A stretch of DNA of 7,637 bases. It comes from Alphaproteobacteria bacterium (lineage in GTDB: Bacteria > Pseudomonadota > Alphaproteobacteria > Rhodobacterales > Rhodobacteraceae). The position numbers and the translations under genes are program-made. Positions 1-6,124 of the stretch are shown here, in pieces. Below the pieces are notes generated by a model that was not told where the DNA came from, ran no database searches, and worked only from the letters and a program-made list of their open reading frames with translations. Within the stretch, counting starts at the first letter, position 1. Each line of letters opens with the position of its first letter. The stretch is from contig JAUIBJ010000143.1 of assembly GCA_030428025.1 (NCBI GenBank), positions 1 through 7,637 of the forward strand, read 5' to 3'.

Positions 1-172
1 GTGGCTCGACAGCAGCCTCAACGCCGGCGGCCTGACCGACCGCGCCTTTGTCGAACGATACGCCGTCGAGACGGATGACGGGATTGAGTTGCGTTTCGCC
101 AATGGCGACAGGATCGTTCTGGAAGGGTTCCACGACATGAACAGGCTCGACGATGTGATCGACTTCGTCTGA
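1..172 (+). CDS. C-terminal tail of a probable RTX-like secreted protein (5' truncated)
   Basis: The frame is open from base 2 and ends at TGA 170-172, giving the last 56 residues. These read LTDRAFVERYAVETDDGIEL, then a segment with FANGDRIVLEGF, and end LDDVIDFV. This acidic pattern, with alternating beta strands, a G-D-R-I-V-L-E-G-F turn and a hydrophobic-acidic C-terminus, resembles the tails of haemolysin-type, calcium-binding type I secretion substrates common in Rhodobacteraceae. No nonapeptide GGxGxDxLx repeat lies inside the visible part, so the family call is inference from the tail alone. If right, the protein leaves the cell through an ABC exporter that recognises this C-terminus. 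It could instead be another beta-rich extracellular protein. The reading frame itself is well supported by codon pattern and by ending cleanly before the smpB promoter. Confidence 0.6.
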   Translation, partial: WLDSSLNAGGLTDRAFVERYAVETDDGIELRFANGDRIVLEGFHDMNRLDDVIDFV

Positions 173-181
173 CCTGCGCGG

Positions 182-211
182 GTTACATTGTCGGGCCGGC
201 CGGCCTATATT
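182..211 (+). promoter_or_regulatory. Candidate sigma-70 promoter of smpB
   Basis: A -10-like TATATT (206-211, five of six consensus bases) is preceded by GTTACA (182-187, four of six) with an 18-base spacer. Transcription would start near 218, leaving a leader of roughly 34 bases. The site falls just after the stop of the upstream gene, so smpB can be expressed independently of it. Visual match only. Confidence 0.45.
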
Positions 212-251
212 GGGCCTTCGAGTCGGCCCTAGGCCCCAAAGGACAGCCCCG

Positions 252-728
252 ATGGCAAAACCGAAGGACAATCCGAACTACAAGGTGGTCGCCGAGAACC
301 GGCGGGCCCGGTTCGACTATGCCATCGAGGATGATCTGGAATGCGGGATCATGCTGGAAGGGTCCGAGGTGAAATCCCTGCGCGAGGGGGCGGCGAACAT
401 CGCCGAAAGCTATGCGGCGGTCGAGGATGGCGAACTGTGGCTGGTGAATGCCTATGTCGCGCCCTACGACCAGGCCAGGACCTTTCAGCATGACGAGCGC
501 CGCAAGCGCAAACTGCTCGCATCGAAAAAGGAACTGGCGCGGTTGTGGAACGAGACGCAGCGCAAGGGCATGACTCTTGTTCCGTTGGTGCTTTACTTCA
601 ACCATCGCGGCATCGCCAAGATCAAGATCGGCATCGCCAAGGGCAAGAAGACCCACGACAAGCGCGAAACGGCGGCCAAGCGCGACTGGAACCGCCAGAA
701 ACAGCGGTTGCTGAAGGAACACGGTTGA
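252..728 (+). CDS. smpB: SsrA-binding protein SmpB
   Basis: SmpB binds the tRNA-like domain of tmRNA and delivers it with EF-Tu to stalled ribosomes, so that stalled peptides are tagged for proteolysis and the ribosome is released; it acts in the cytoplasm. The 158-residue product has the normal family length. Visible signatures are the N-terminal PNYKVVAENRRARFDY block (8-23), the core GIMLEGSEVKSLREG (32-46), the basic HDERRKRKLL stretch, and the lysine/arginine-rich tail with DKRETAAKRD that enters the mRNA channel. The chosen ATG follows AAAGGA with an 8-base spacer and gives the canonical MAKPKDNPNYK start. An in-frame TTG at 210 would add 14 residues, but it lies inside the likely -10 box and adds non-family sequence. 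No tmRNA gene is present in the window. Confidence 0.97.
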   Translation: MAKPKDNPNYKVVAENRRARFDYAIEDDLECGIMLEGSEVKSLREGAANIAESYAAVEDGELWLVNAYVAPYDQARTFQHDERRKRKLLASKKELARLWNETQRKGMTLVPLVLYFNHRGIAKIKIGIAKGKKTHDKRETAAKRDWNRQKQRLLKEHG

Positions 729-730
729 GG

Positions 731-775
731 CGCGCCGCCGCCGAAGGTCTGTGAGTCCACAGGGCTGGCGGCGCG
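731..775 (+). terminator. Nested GC-rich hairpin after smpB, possible terminator
   Basis: CGCGCCGCC (731-739) pairs perfectly with GGCGGCGCG (767-775). Inside the loop, CTGTG (749-753) pairs with CACAG (758-762) around AGTC. The structure begins three bases after the smpB stop, between two convergent genes, where a terminator is expected. The downstream run TTGATGTATTT is only moderately T-rich, so intrinsic termination is plausible rather than clear. It may also mark the 3' end of the opposing transcript. Confidence 0.45.
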
Positions 776-805
776 TTGATGTATTTCGACATCATGTGCT
801 CGCCG

Positions 806-1780
806 CTACTGGACGGGCACAAAAGTCCATTGTTGCTTCGCGCCACCGTGGAACGGACGGGTCATTGCCGAGCTGTCGTTGATGCCTTCATGCGCCTCCA
901 GATAGCGGCCGTTTACCTGCTGCTGGATCGTGTAGTTATTGTCGATCACATGTCTGAAAATCCACCGCTGGGTGGCGTTCGACTGCGCGTCGCGCGTGAC
1001 AGCCGAAAAGTCATTACCTGTTTCATGCGCATCCAGAAACCGGCCCGAGCTGTGTTGTCTGATCGTGAAGACGTTGCCGCCAAGCGGCGTTACCTGCCAG
1101 ATCTGCGTCTTGTTGTTCTGGAACGGGCGGGTCACGGCGGAATTGTCATTGCTGCCTTCATGCGCATCCAGGAACCTGGCATTGCTGCGCTGCTGGATAA
1201 AGAAGGCACCGTTCAGTCGAACCGGCTGCGGCGTCTGCGGAGACGCGACATGCTTGCGAAGAACCCAGTTTTGCGTCTGGTTGTTCTGGCGGGAGCGGGT
1301 CACGACAGAGCTGTCGTTTATTCCCTCATGTGCATCCAGATACAGACCGGTGCTCTTTTGTTGCAGCGTGAATGTGCCCGAATCAGACGCGACGATGATC
1401 CAATGCTGGGAAAGGTTGTATTGGCGGTCCCGGGTGACGACGCTGTTGTCATTCGACCCTTCATGCGCGTCCATGAACCGGCCATTGCTCTTTTGCTGCA
1501 GGGTATAGGTGTTTGTTGCAACCGGGCGAATGGTCCAGACCTGGGTGTTGTTTTCCTGTCCTGGACGCGTGACAACGCTGTTGTCGTTGCTGTTTTCGTG
1601 GGCATCCATGTAACGCTCACTGCTTTGCTGCTGCAACGTGAAATCGCCGTCCAGTTGCTCTCCGGGGAGGATCTGCAGGGGGGAGGCGCCAACAATTGTG
1701 GGGGCAACCAGAAGGGCAGAGAGTGCAGCAAACCGTCGAATTGTTCGTGATCCTGTGGAAAGTATAGATGTCAGTTTCAT
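806..1780 (-). CDS. Secreted ricin-type (QxW) lectin-like protein with six repeats, probably two beta-trefoils
   Basis: The 324-residue protein starts with a Sec signal peptide (basic n-region with R12, R15 and R16, hydrophobic 17-30, likely cleavage after V-G-A at 30-32). The rest is six tandem units built as [FY]-T-[LI]-Q-Q, G-R-[FY]-[ML]-D-A-H-E, N-D-x-S-x-[VM]-T-R, and a closing Q-x-W. The QxW tryptophans are W82, W127, W172, W228, W273 and W318. They are spaced 45, 45, 56, 45 and 45 residues, so an 11-residue linker (about 178-189) splits the repeats three plus three. Three QxW repeats make one ricin B-type beta-trefoil, so two carbohydrate-binding-like domains are inferred. There is no cysteine and no catalytic domain. 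Repeat 6 has E295 in place of the D of the D-A-H-E motif. The ATG is supported by AAGGA 8 bases upstream. GC is lower than in flanking genes (32 of 60 hand-counted in 1321-1380). A ligand cannot be predicted; a fascin-like trefoil is a less likely alternative. Confidence 0.85.
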   Translation of the reverse strand: MKLTSILSTGSRTIRRFAALSALLVAPTIVGASPLQILPGEQLDGDFTLQQQSSERYMDAHENSNDNSVVTRPGQENNTQVWTIRPVATNTYTLQQKSNGRFMDAHEGSNDNSVVTRDRQYNLSQHWIIVASDSGTFTLQQKSTGLYLDAHEGINDSSVVTRSRQNNQTQNWVLRKHVASPQTPQPVRLNGAFFIQQRSNARFLDAHEGSNDNSAVTRPFQNNKTQIWQVTPLGGNVFTIRQHSSGRFLDAHETGNDFSAVTRDAQSNATQRWIFRHVIDNNYTIQQQVNGRYLEAHEGINDSSAMTRPFHGGAKQQWTFVPVQ

Positions 1781-1909
1781 CAGTCTATTCCTTAAAGGCG
1801 CGGGTATGGATCGGCCTCACATGCCATTCGTTTCCAGGTCCAAGGTTGTTCCCTTCCCCTTCCGCGGTTCTCTTTCGTGGCCGGTGTGACGCCAATGACG
1901 ACTCCCGGC

Positions 1910-2338
1910 CTAGTTGTTGGGTGCGATGATCAACGGGGTGGTTTGAGGTCGCGCCATCGGGGCTTTAGAGGGTTTTGATGTTCCTGGCTCCGGTGCAAGA
2001 ACGTCGCTTCCCGGTGCTGGCAGTCGCAGGTTCTTGAACTTGGACTCCCGCCCCGGTGTCGTCACCGAACAGTTCCTCGGGTCGTCTGCGGTTCCACTGA
2101 AACACGTGATGCACCAGCGGGTGCCCTCTTCGTTGATGGCGCAGCACATCGCGGGAATATGATCCGTAAATGGAGGTTTGGTGCCCCCCTGCAATAGACA
2201 CGAAGTCATGAAACCGGAAAACTGCCCTTCGGAAATCGGGGTGCGCACCACATCTGCCCGCACCGCCGAGCTCATGATCAGGATCGGGATCGCAGCAGCA
2301 AGTGAGGCCATCTGCGAAAATTTCATCTTAAGGTACAT
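1910..2338 (-). CDS. Small secreted six-cysteine hypothetical protein
   Basis: I do not recognise this family. The chosen start (ATG 2336-2338) gives 142 residues and is preceded by GGGGAGA with a 6-base spacer; the open frame continues 56 codons upstream without signal-like sequence, and an ATG four codons downstream lacks a good ribosome site. The product starts MYLKMKFSQ and has a hydrophobic segment ending MSSAVRA|D, a Sec signal peptide with probable cleavage after A28. The mature part has six cysteines (C47, C65, C66, C76, C79, C90), including a C-C pair and a W-C-x-x-C motif. An even number in an exported protein suggests disulfides. The C-terminal third is rich in proline, lysine and serine and looks disordered. 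The 129-base gap to the lectin gene on the same strand allows co-transcription. GC is low (30 of 60 in 2161-2220), suggesting a shared accessory origin with the lectin. Confidence 0.75.
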   Translation of the reverse strand: MYLKMKFSQMASLAAAIPILIMSSAVRADVVRTPISEGQFSGFMTSCLLQGGTKPPFTDHIPAMCCAINEEGTRWCITCFSGTADDPRNCSVTTPGRESKFKNLRLPAPGSDVLAPEPGTSKPSKAPMARPQTTPLIIAPNN

Positions 2339-2735
2339 TTCGGGTCTCCCCTTGATCCGGCGTCGAAACCGTCTTTGTCCGCTCGTGGGGATGTTCGCTT
2401 TCGGAAATTCGACCGGATAACGATCCGGCCAGGTCAAAGTGCCTCCGGACCTTGAAAATGACGCCAGATATTCAAGGATCGGCACCCGATCGGGACAATT
2501 CTGCATGTCGCTGTTCGGGCATTCCCCTTCGGGACGACGGATTGATCACACTAGCGCCATGCAATGGCACAGACCTAATCATTTCTCGCGATTTCGGCGA
2601 TTAATCCCGAATTTGGCCCGGCATGGGGGCAAACCGGCGCCGGTCGCATTCGGCGCAGGCCGGAACCTTTCGCCCGGCCTTGCCCTTGCAGCCTCGGGGC
2701 TGTAGGCACAATGCCATCCAAACCGAGGCCCCGAC
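2339..2735. other. Divergent intergenic region between the cysteine-rich gene and sseA
   Basis: These 397 bases separate two divergent genes and must hold both promoters, but I see no strong sigma-70 match on either strand. A weak plus-strand candidate is TTGCCC...TAGGCA with a 17-base spacer about 30-55 bases before sseA. Contents worth noting are three consecutive inverted repeats at 2413-2491 and a perfect 12-bp palindrome ACCGGCGCCGGT at 2633-2644. An open frame at 2439-2705 on the plus strand lacks a ribosome site and resembles no family, so I do not call it. Confidence 0.6.
2413..2491. repeat. Cluster of three adjacent inverted repeats
   Basis: CCGGAT-AACG-ATCCGG (2413-2428) is a perfect 6-bp-arm hairpin. 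CCTTGAAAAT (2450-2459) pairs with ATATTCAAGG (2468-2477) at nine of ten positions around an 8-base spacer. GATCGG-CAC-CCGATC (2477-2491) has perfect 6-bp arms and shares base 2477 with the previous repeat. They lie 75-153 bases upstream of the cysteine-rich gene start, in a position to be operators or leader structure. Function unknown. Confidence 0.5.
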
Positions 2736-3593
2736 ATGGCAACTGACGATCCCAAAACCCTGGTTTCCACCGACTGGCTGGCCGCGCATATGAAAGACCC
2801 CGACCTGCGCATTCTCGACGGGTCGTGGTTCATGGCCGCCGATGGGCGCGATGCGCGGGCCGAATACGCGCAGGCCCATATTCCCGGCGCGCGGTTCTTC
2901 GATATCGACGACATTTCCGATGCGCGCTCCGACCTGCCGCATATGGCGCCGCCGGTGGAAAAGTTCATGTCGCGCCTGCGCGCCATGGGCGTGGGCGACG
3001 GCCATCAGGTGGTGGTCTACGATGCGCACGGGCTCTTCTCTGCCGCCCGCGTCTGGTGGCTCTTCCGGCTGATGGGGCAGGACAACATCGCCGTGCTCGA
3101 CGGCGGCCTGCCGAAATGGGTGGCCGAGGGCCGCGAAACGGACGACATGGAGCCCATCATCCGCGACCGGCACATGACCGTCCGCCGGCAGGCGCATCTG
3201 GTCAAGGATGTCACCCAGGTCTCGGCGGCCTCGAAGCTGGGCGACTATGAAATCCTCGACGCGCGCTCTCCCGGCCGGTACCGGGGCGAGGAACCGGAGC
3301 CGAGGGAAGGCCTGCGCAGCGGACACATTCCCGGCTCGAAGAACGTCTACTATCGCGACCTGCTGAACGCGGACGGCACCATGAAGGAGGCCGACGGCCT
3401 GCGCGCCGTGCTGTCGGCGGCAGGCGTCGACATGTCCCGGCCCGTCATCACCACCTGCGGGTCGGGCGTGACCGCCGCCATCATCAACCTTGCGCTGGAA
3501 CGGATCGGCAAGACCGACCACGCGCTTTACGACGGGTCCTGGACGGAATGGGGCGCCTCCCCCACCGTGCCCGTCGCCACCGGAGAGGACTGA
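2736..3593 (+). CDS. sseA: 3-mercaptopyruvate sulfurtransferase (two-domain rhodanese family)
   Basis: The enzyme moves sulfur from 3-mercaptopyruvate to a thiol or cyanide acceptor, releasing pyruvate; it is cytoplasmic here, since no signal peptide is seen. The 285-residue product has the usual two-domain length. The N-terminal rhodanese-like domain (about 8-135) is the inactive one, with VVVYDAHGLFSAARVWW at 92-108. The C-terminal domain (about 155-280) has DARSPGRYRGEEPEP, GHIPGSKNV, and the active loop C241-G-S-G-V-T-A. CGSGVTA is the mercaptopyruvate-specific version of the loop, unlike the C-R-K-G-V-T loop of thiosulfate sulfurtransferases. The ATG is preceded by GAGG with a 7-base spacer. 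The stop TGA overlaps the next ATG by one base, so translation is probably coupled to the aminotransferase. Confidence 0.95.
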   Translation: MATDDPKTLVSTDWLAAHMKDPDLRILDGSWFMAADGRDARAEYAQAHIPGARFFDIDDISDARSDLPHMAPPVEKFMSRLRAMGVGDGHQVVVYDAHGLFSAARVWWLFRLMGQDNIAVLDGGLPKWVAEGRETDDMEPIIRDRHMTVRRQAHLVKDVTQVSAASKLGDYEILDARSPGRYRGEEPEPREGLRSGHIPGSKNVYYRDLLNADGTMKEADGLRAVLSAAGVDMSRPVITTCGSGVTAAIINLALERIGKTDHALYDGSWTEWGASPTVPVATGED

Positions 3594-4777
3594 TGTTCGA
3601 ACATCTCAAGGAACAGCCCGCCGACAAGATCCTCATGCTGATGCAGATGTATCGCGAGGATCCGCGCGACCGGAAGATCGACCTTGGCGTCGGCGTCTAC
3701 AAGAACGCCGAGGGTGTGACGCCGATCATGCGTGCGATCAAGGCCGCCGAACACCAGTGGTGGGGCGAGGAGACGACCAAGGCCTATACCGGCCTTGCGG
3801 GCGATCCGGCCTTTTCCGACGCGATGATCGGGCTGGTGCTTGGCGACGCTGTGTCGCGCGACAAAGTGGCGGCCGTGGCCACGCCCGGCGGCACCGGTGC
3901 CGTGCGGCAGGCCTTCGAACTGGTGAAAATGGCCAACTCGAAGGCGCGCGTGCACGTCTCTGACCCGACCTGGCCAAACCACCTGAGCATTCTCAAGCAT
4001 CTGGGCATCGGGACCGTGCCCTACCGCTATTTCGACGAAACCACCTGCGCGGTGGATTTCGCGGGTATGATGGAGGATCTTGAACGCGTCGATGAAGGTG
4101 ACGTGGTTCTGCTTCACGGCTGCTGCCATAACCCTACCGGCGCCAACCTGAACCTCACCCAGTTCAAGGCGGTGATCGAGTTGCTGAATGCCAAGGGCGC
4201 GCTGCCGATGATCGACATCGCCTATCAGGGTTTCGGCGACGGGCTCGACGCCGATGCGCAGGCGACGCGCGAGGTGGCGGCAAACTGCCCCGAGACGCTG
4301 ATCGCCGCCAGTTGCTCGAAGAATTTCGGCATCTACCGCGAACGCACTGGGCTTTTGATGGCCGTGTCGCAGGACGCCTCGAAACAGAAGGTTGCCCAAG
4401 GCAACCTCGCTTATCTCAATCGCCAGAACTATTCATTCCCGCCCGATCACGGCGCCCGGCTGGTGACGATGGTGCTGACCGACGACGCGCTGCGCGCCGA
4501 TTGGCAGGCGGAACTTGAGGAGGTGCGCAAGAACATGCTGGCCTTGCGCGAACAGCTTGCCGGGGAACTCCAGCGCCTCACCGGCTCCGACCGGTTCGGG
4601 TTCATCGCCGAACATCGCGGCATGTTCTCGCGCCTTGGGCTCGCGCCCGAGATCGTCGAGACACTCCGCAAGGATCACGGCATCTACATGGTGGGCGACA
4701 GTCGCATCAACATCGCCGGGCTCAACAAGGACACGGTGCCGGTTCTGGCCCGCGCTATCGTCGAGGCCGGTGGATAG
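3593..4777 (+). CDS. Class I aminotransferase, aspartate/aromatic amino acid type
   Basis: This PLP enzyme of 394 residues belongs to the fold type I aspartate/tyrosine aminotransferase group (AspC/TyrB-like). Visible landmarks, in order, are the N-terminal LGVGVYKN (31-38), the glycine loop TPGGTGAVRQ (98-106) that holds the cofactor phosphate, DPTWPNH with W127 stacking on PLP, HNPTG (N180), DIAYQGF (D208 to the pyridine nitrogen, Y211), the Schiff-base lysine in SCSKNFG (K243), R251 for phosphate, and R371 in SRINIAG for the substrate alpha-carboxylate. Substrate preference between aspartate and aromatic acids cannot be fixed from these. Aspartate aminotransferases also transaminate cysteine to 3-mercaptopyruvate, the substrate of the preceding sseA product, which makes that reaction attractive. 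The start at 3593 overlaps the sseA stop (TGATG) and follows GGAGAGGAC; a longer frame from 3548 has no such support. Confidence 0.93.
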   Translation: MFEHLKEQPADKILMLMQMYREDPRDRKIDLGVGVYKNAEGVTPIMRAIKAAEHQWWGEETTKAYTGLAGDPAFSDAMIGLVLGDAVSRDKVAAVATPGGTGAVRQAFELVKMANSKARVHVSDPTWPNHLSILKHLGIGTVPYRYFDETTCAVDFAGMMEDLERVDEGDVVLLHGCCHNPTGANLNLTQFKAVIELLNAKGALPMIDIAYQGFGDGLDADAQATREVAANCPETLIAASCSKNFGIYRERTGLLMAVSQDASKQKVAQGNLAYLNRQNYSFPPDHGARLVTMVLTDDALRADWQAELEEVRKNMLALREQLAGELQRLTGSDRFGFIAEHRGMFSRLGLAPEIVETLRKDHGIYMVGDSRINIAGLNKDTVPVLARAIVEAGG

Positions 4778-4791
4778 GCCGGAGCGCGGCC

Positions 4792-6117
4792 ATGCGGCGG
4801 CGGACGGTTCTTTTTAGTGCCGGCGCCGTTCTGGCAGCGCCCTTTCTTGCTCGCAGCGGGCTGGCCGGGACGGCGGCGGATGTGGATGTTGTCATCGTTG
4901 GGGCCGGTGCAGCGGGGCTATCGGCCGCCCGTACCCTGATGGCGAAAAAGGTCGGCTTCCGCCTGCTGGAGGCCTCGCCACGGATTGGCGGCCGCGCCAT
5001 GACCGACACCGCGACCTTCGGCACGCCATTCGACTGGGGCTGCACGTTCCTGCACCAGTCGCAGGCCAATCCCTGGGTGGATTACGCAAAGCAGGCCGGT
5101 TTCGCCACGCGCCGACCGCCGGACGAGGTGCATGAACGCTACTGGCGCGGGCAGACCGAGGCCGGGCCGGGCGAGGTGGCGCAAATCGTCGCGCGCTACG
5201 GTGCCCTCCGGCGAAAGGTGCTGACGGCAGGACGGTCGGGCAAGGACATCTCGATATCCGCGGCGGCAACGGGGCTGGGCGAAAACCCCTGGGATCCGAT
5301 GATCCTGCAATGGTTCGGGCCCGGTCTGCCCCCTGGCAAGGCTGCCGTGCTCGACTGGTTCAACGCGCTCGACGGGCCGGACCTGCTCTGCCCCGCCGGG
5401 TTCGGGACGCTGGTGGCCCATTTCGGTCAGGACATCCCGGTGACAACCGATACCCCCGTCACCCATATCGACTGGTCCGGGCCCGGGATCGCCATTCACA
5501 CGCGACGCGGCGTGCTGCGGGCCCGGCACTGTATTCTCACCGTGTCCAACGGCGTGCTTCTGGGCGAAGCGATCCGGTTCACGCCGGCCCTGACCAATCG
5601 GCTCGACCGGATGCAGGGACTGCCGATGGCGAGCTACCTGACGGTGGGCCTGAAACTCGCGCGGCCGGGGGCCTTGCCGACGCCTGCGGGCAGCTACGCG
5701 AATATCCTCACCGACAGCGGCCAGAACATGAACTTCTACAATGATTTCAATGGATCAAGCCTTGTCCGCGTCAACCTGCACGGCGATCTGGCGCGCCGTC
5801 TGACCAAGGCCGGTGAGGCCGCGGCGGTCGATCTCGCGCTGGAGCGGTTGCGCGCGGTTTTCGGCAAGGCCGCGCTGTCGGAAGTCGTCACCGGCGCGGC
5901 CTATGCCTGGGACAGCAACCCCCATGTGCGCGGCAGCTGGAGCGCGGCGCGCCCGGGCCATGCGAGACGCCGCCCCGGCCTGCGCCGGCCAGAGGGCGGC
6001 AGGCTGCACTTCGCGGGCGAAGCCTATCATCCGTCGATGTTTCAGACCTGCGGCGGTGCGTTCCTGTCCGGCCGGGAAGTGGCGGCGCGGGTGGCGGCGC
6101 TGGCACGGAAGGAATGA
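4792..6117 (+). CDS. Tat-exported FAD-dependent amine oxidase family protein
   Basis: The 441-residue protein belongs to the flavin monoamine oxidase superfamily. It opens with RRRTVLF (2-8) and a hydrophobic run to about 20, a twin-arginine signal with cleavage near 26-28, so the holo-flavoprotein is probably exported folded to the periplasm. The FAD Rossmann motif follows: VDVVIVGAGAAGLSAARTL with G37, G39 and G42, the ribose-binding E60, and RIGGRA at 64-69. The C-terminal FAD motif is FAGEA (407-411), followed by a conserved GGAFLSGREVAARV helix. Oxidases of this type convert amines to imines with production of hydrogen peroxide; the substrate is not readable here. GGAG with a 7-base spacer precedes the ATG, and the 14-base gap after the aminotransferase indicates one operon. 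A role with sulfur or amino-acid metabolism is inference from position. GC is high (45 of 60 hand-counted in 5341-5400). Confidence 0.88.
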   Translation: MRRRTVLFSAGAVLAAPFLARSGLAGTAADVDVVIVGAGAAGLSAARTLMAKKVGFRLLEASPRIGGRAMTDTATFGTPFDWGCTFLHQSQANPWVDYAKQAGFATRRPPDEVHERYWRGQTEAGPGEVAQIVARYGALRRKVLTAGRSGKDISISAAATGLGENPWDPMILQWFGPGLPPGKAAVLDWFNALDGPDLLCPAGFGTLVAHFGQDIPVTTDTPVTHIDWSGPGIAIHTRRGVLRARHCILTVSNGVLLGEAIRFTPALTNRLDRMQGLPMASYLTVGLKLARPGALPTPAGSYANILTDSGQNMNFYNDFNGSSLVRVNLHGDLARRLTKAGEAAAVDLALERLRAVFGKAALSEVVTGAAYAWDSNPHVRGSWSAARPGHARRRPGLRRPEGGRLHFAGEAYHPSMFQTCGGAFLSGREVAARVAALARKE

Positions 6118-6124
6118 CGTCGGA

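Noticed and set aside
210..251. A TTG start that would lengthen SmpB by 14 residues
   Set aside because: It lies inside the likely -10 element and adds residues foreign to the family; the ATG at 252 has a good ribosome site and the canonical N-terminus.
880..1640. Regularly spaced similar DNA segments resembling a repeat array
   Set aside because: The 135-bp period equals 45 codons and stays in frame with a signal-peptide protein; units are too long and too diverged for CRISPR, and no cas genes are present.
776..1750. A 324-codon open frame on the plus strand opposite the lectin gene
   Set aside because: It is the antisense shadow of the repeat gene; its own repetitiveness comes from the 135-bp units. 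It has no ribosome site, signal peptide or family likeness, while the minus-strand protein has all three kinds of support.
1879..1910. GGCCGG...CCGGCC inverted repeat at the end of the cysteine-rich gene, considered as a terminator
   Set aside because: Only 6-bp arms with a 20-base loop, overlapping the stop codon and lacking a T-run on the minus strand; too weak to call.
2439..2705. An 88-codon plus-strand frame in the intergenic region before sseA
   Set aside because: No ribosome site, no recognisable sequence, and it runs through the inverted-repeat cluster.
2601..3521. A 306-codon minus-strand open frame across sseA
   Set aside because: High-GC antisense shadow of a confidently identified enzyme; composition is histidine/arginine-rich shadow type.
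3527..4399. A 290-codon minus-strand open frame across the aminotransferase
   Set aside because: Antisense shadow of an enzyme whose catalytic motifs are all intact on the plus strand.
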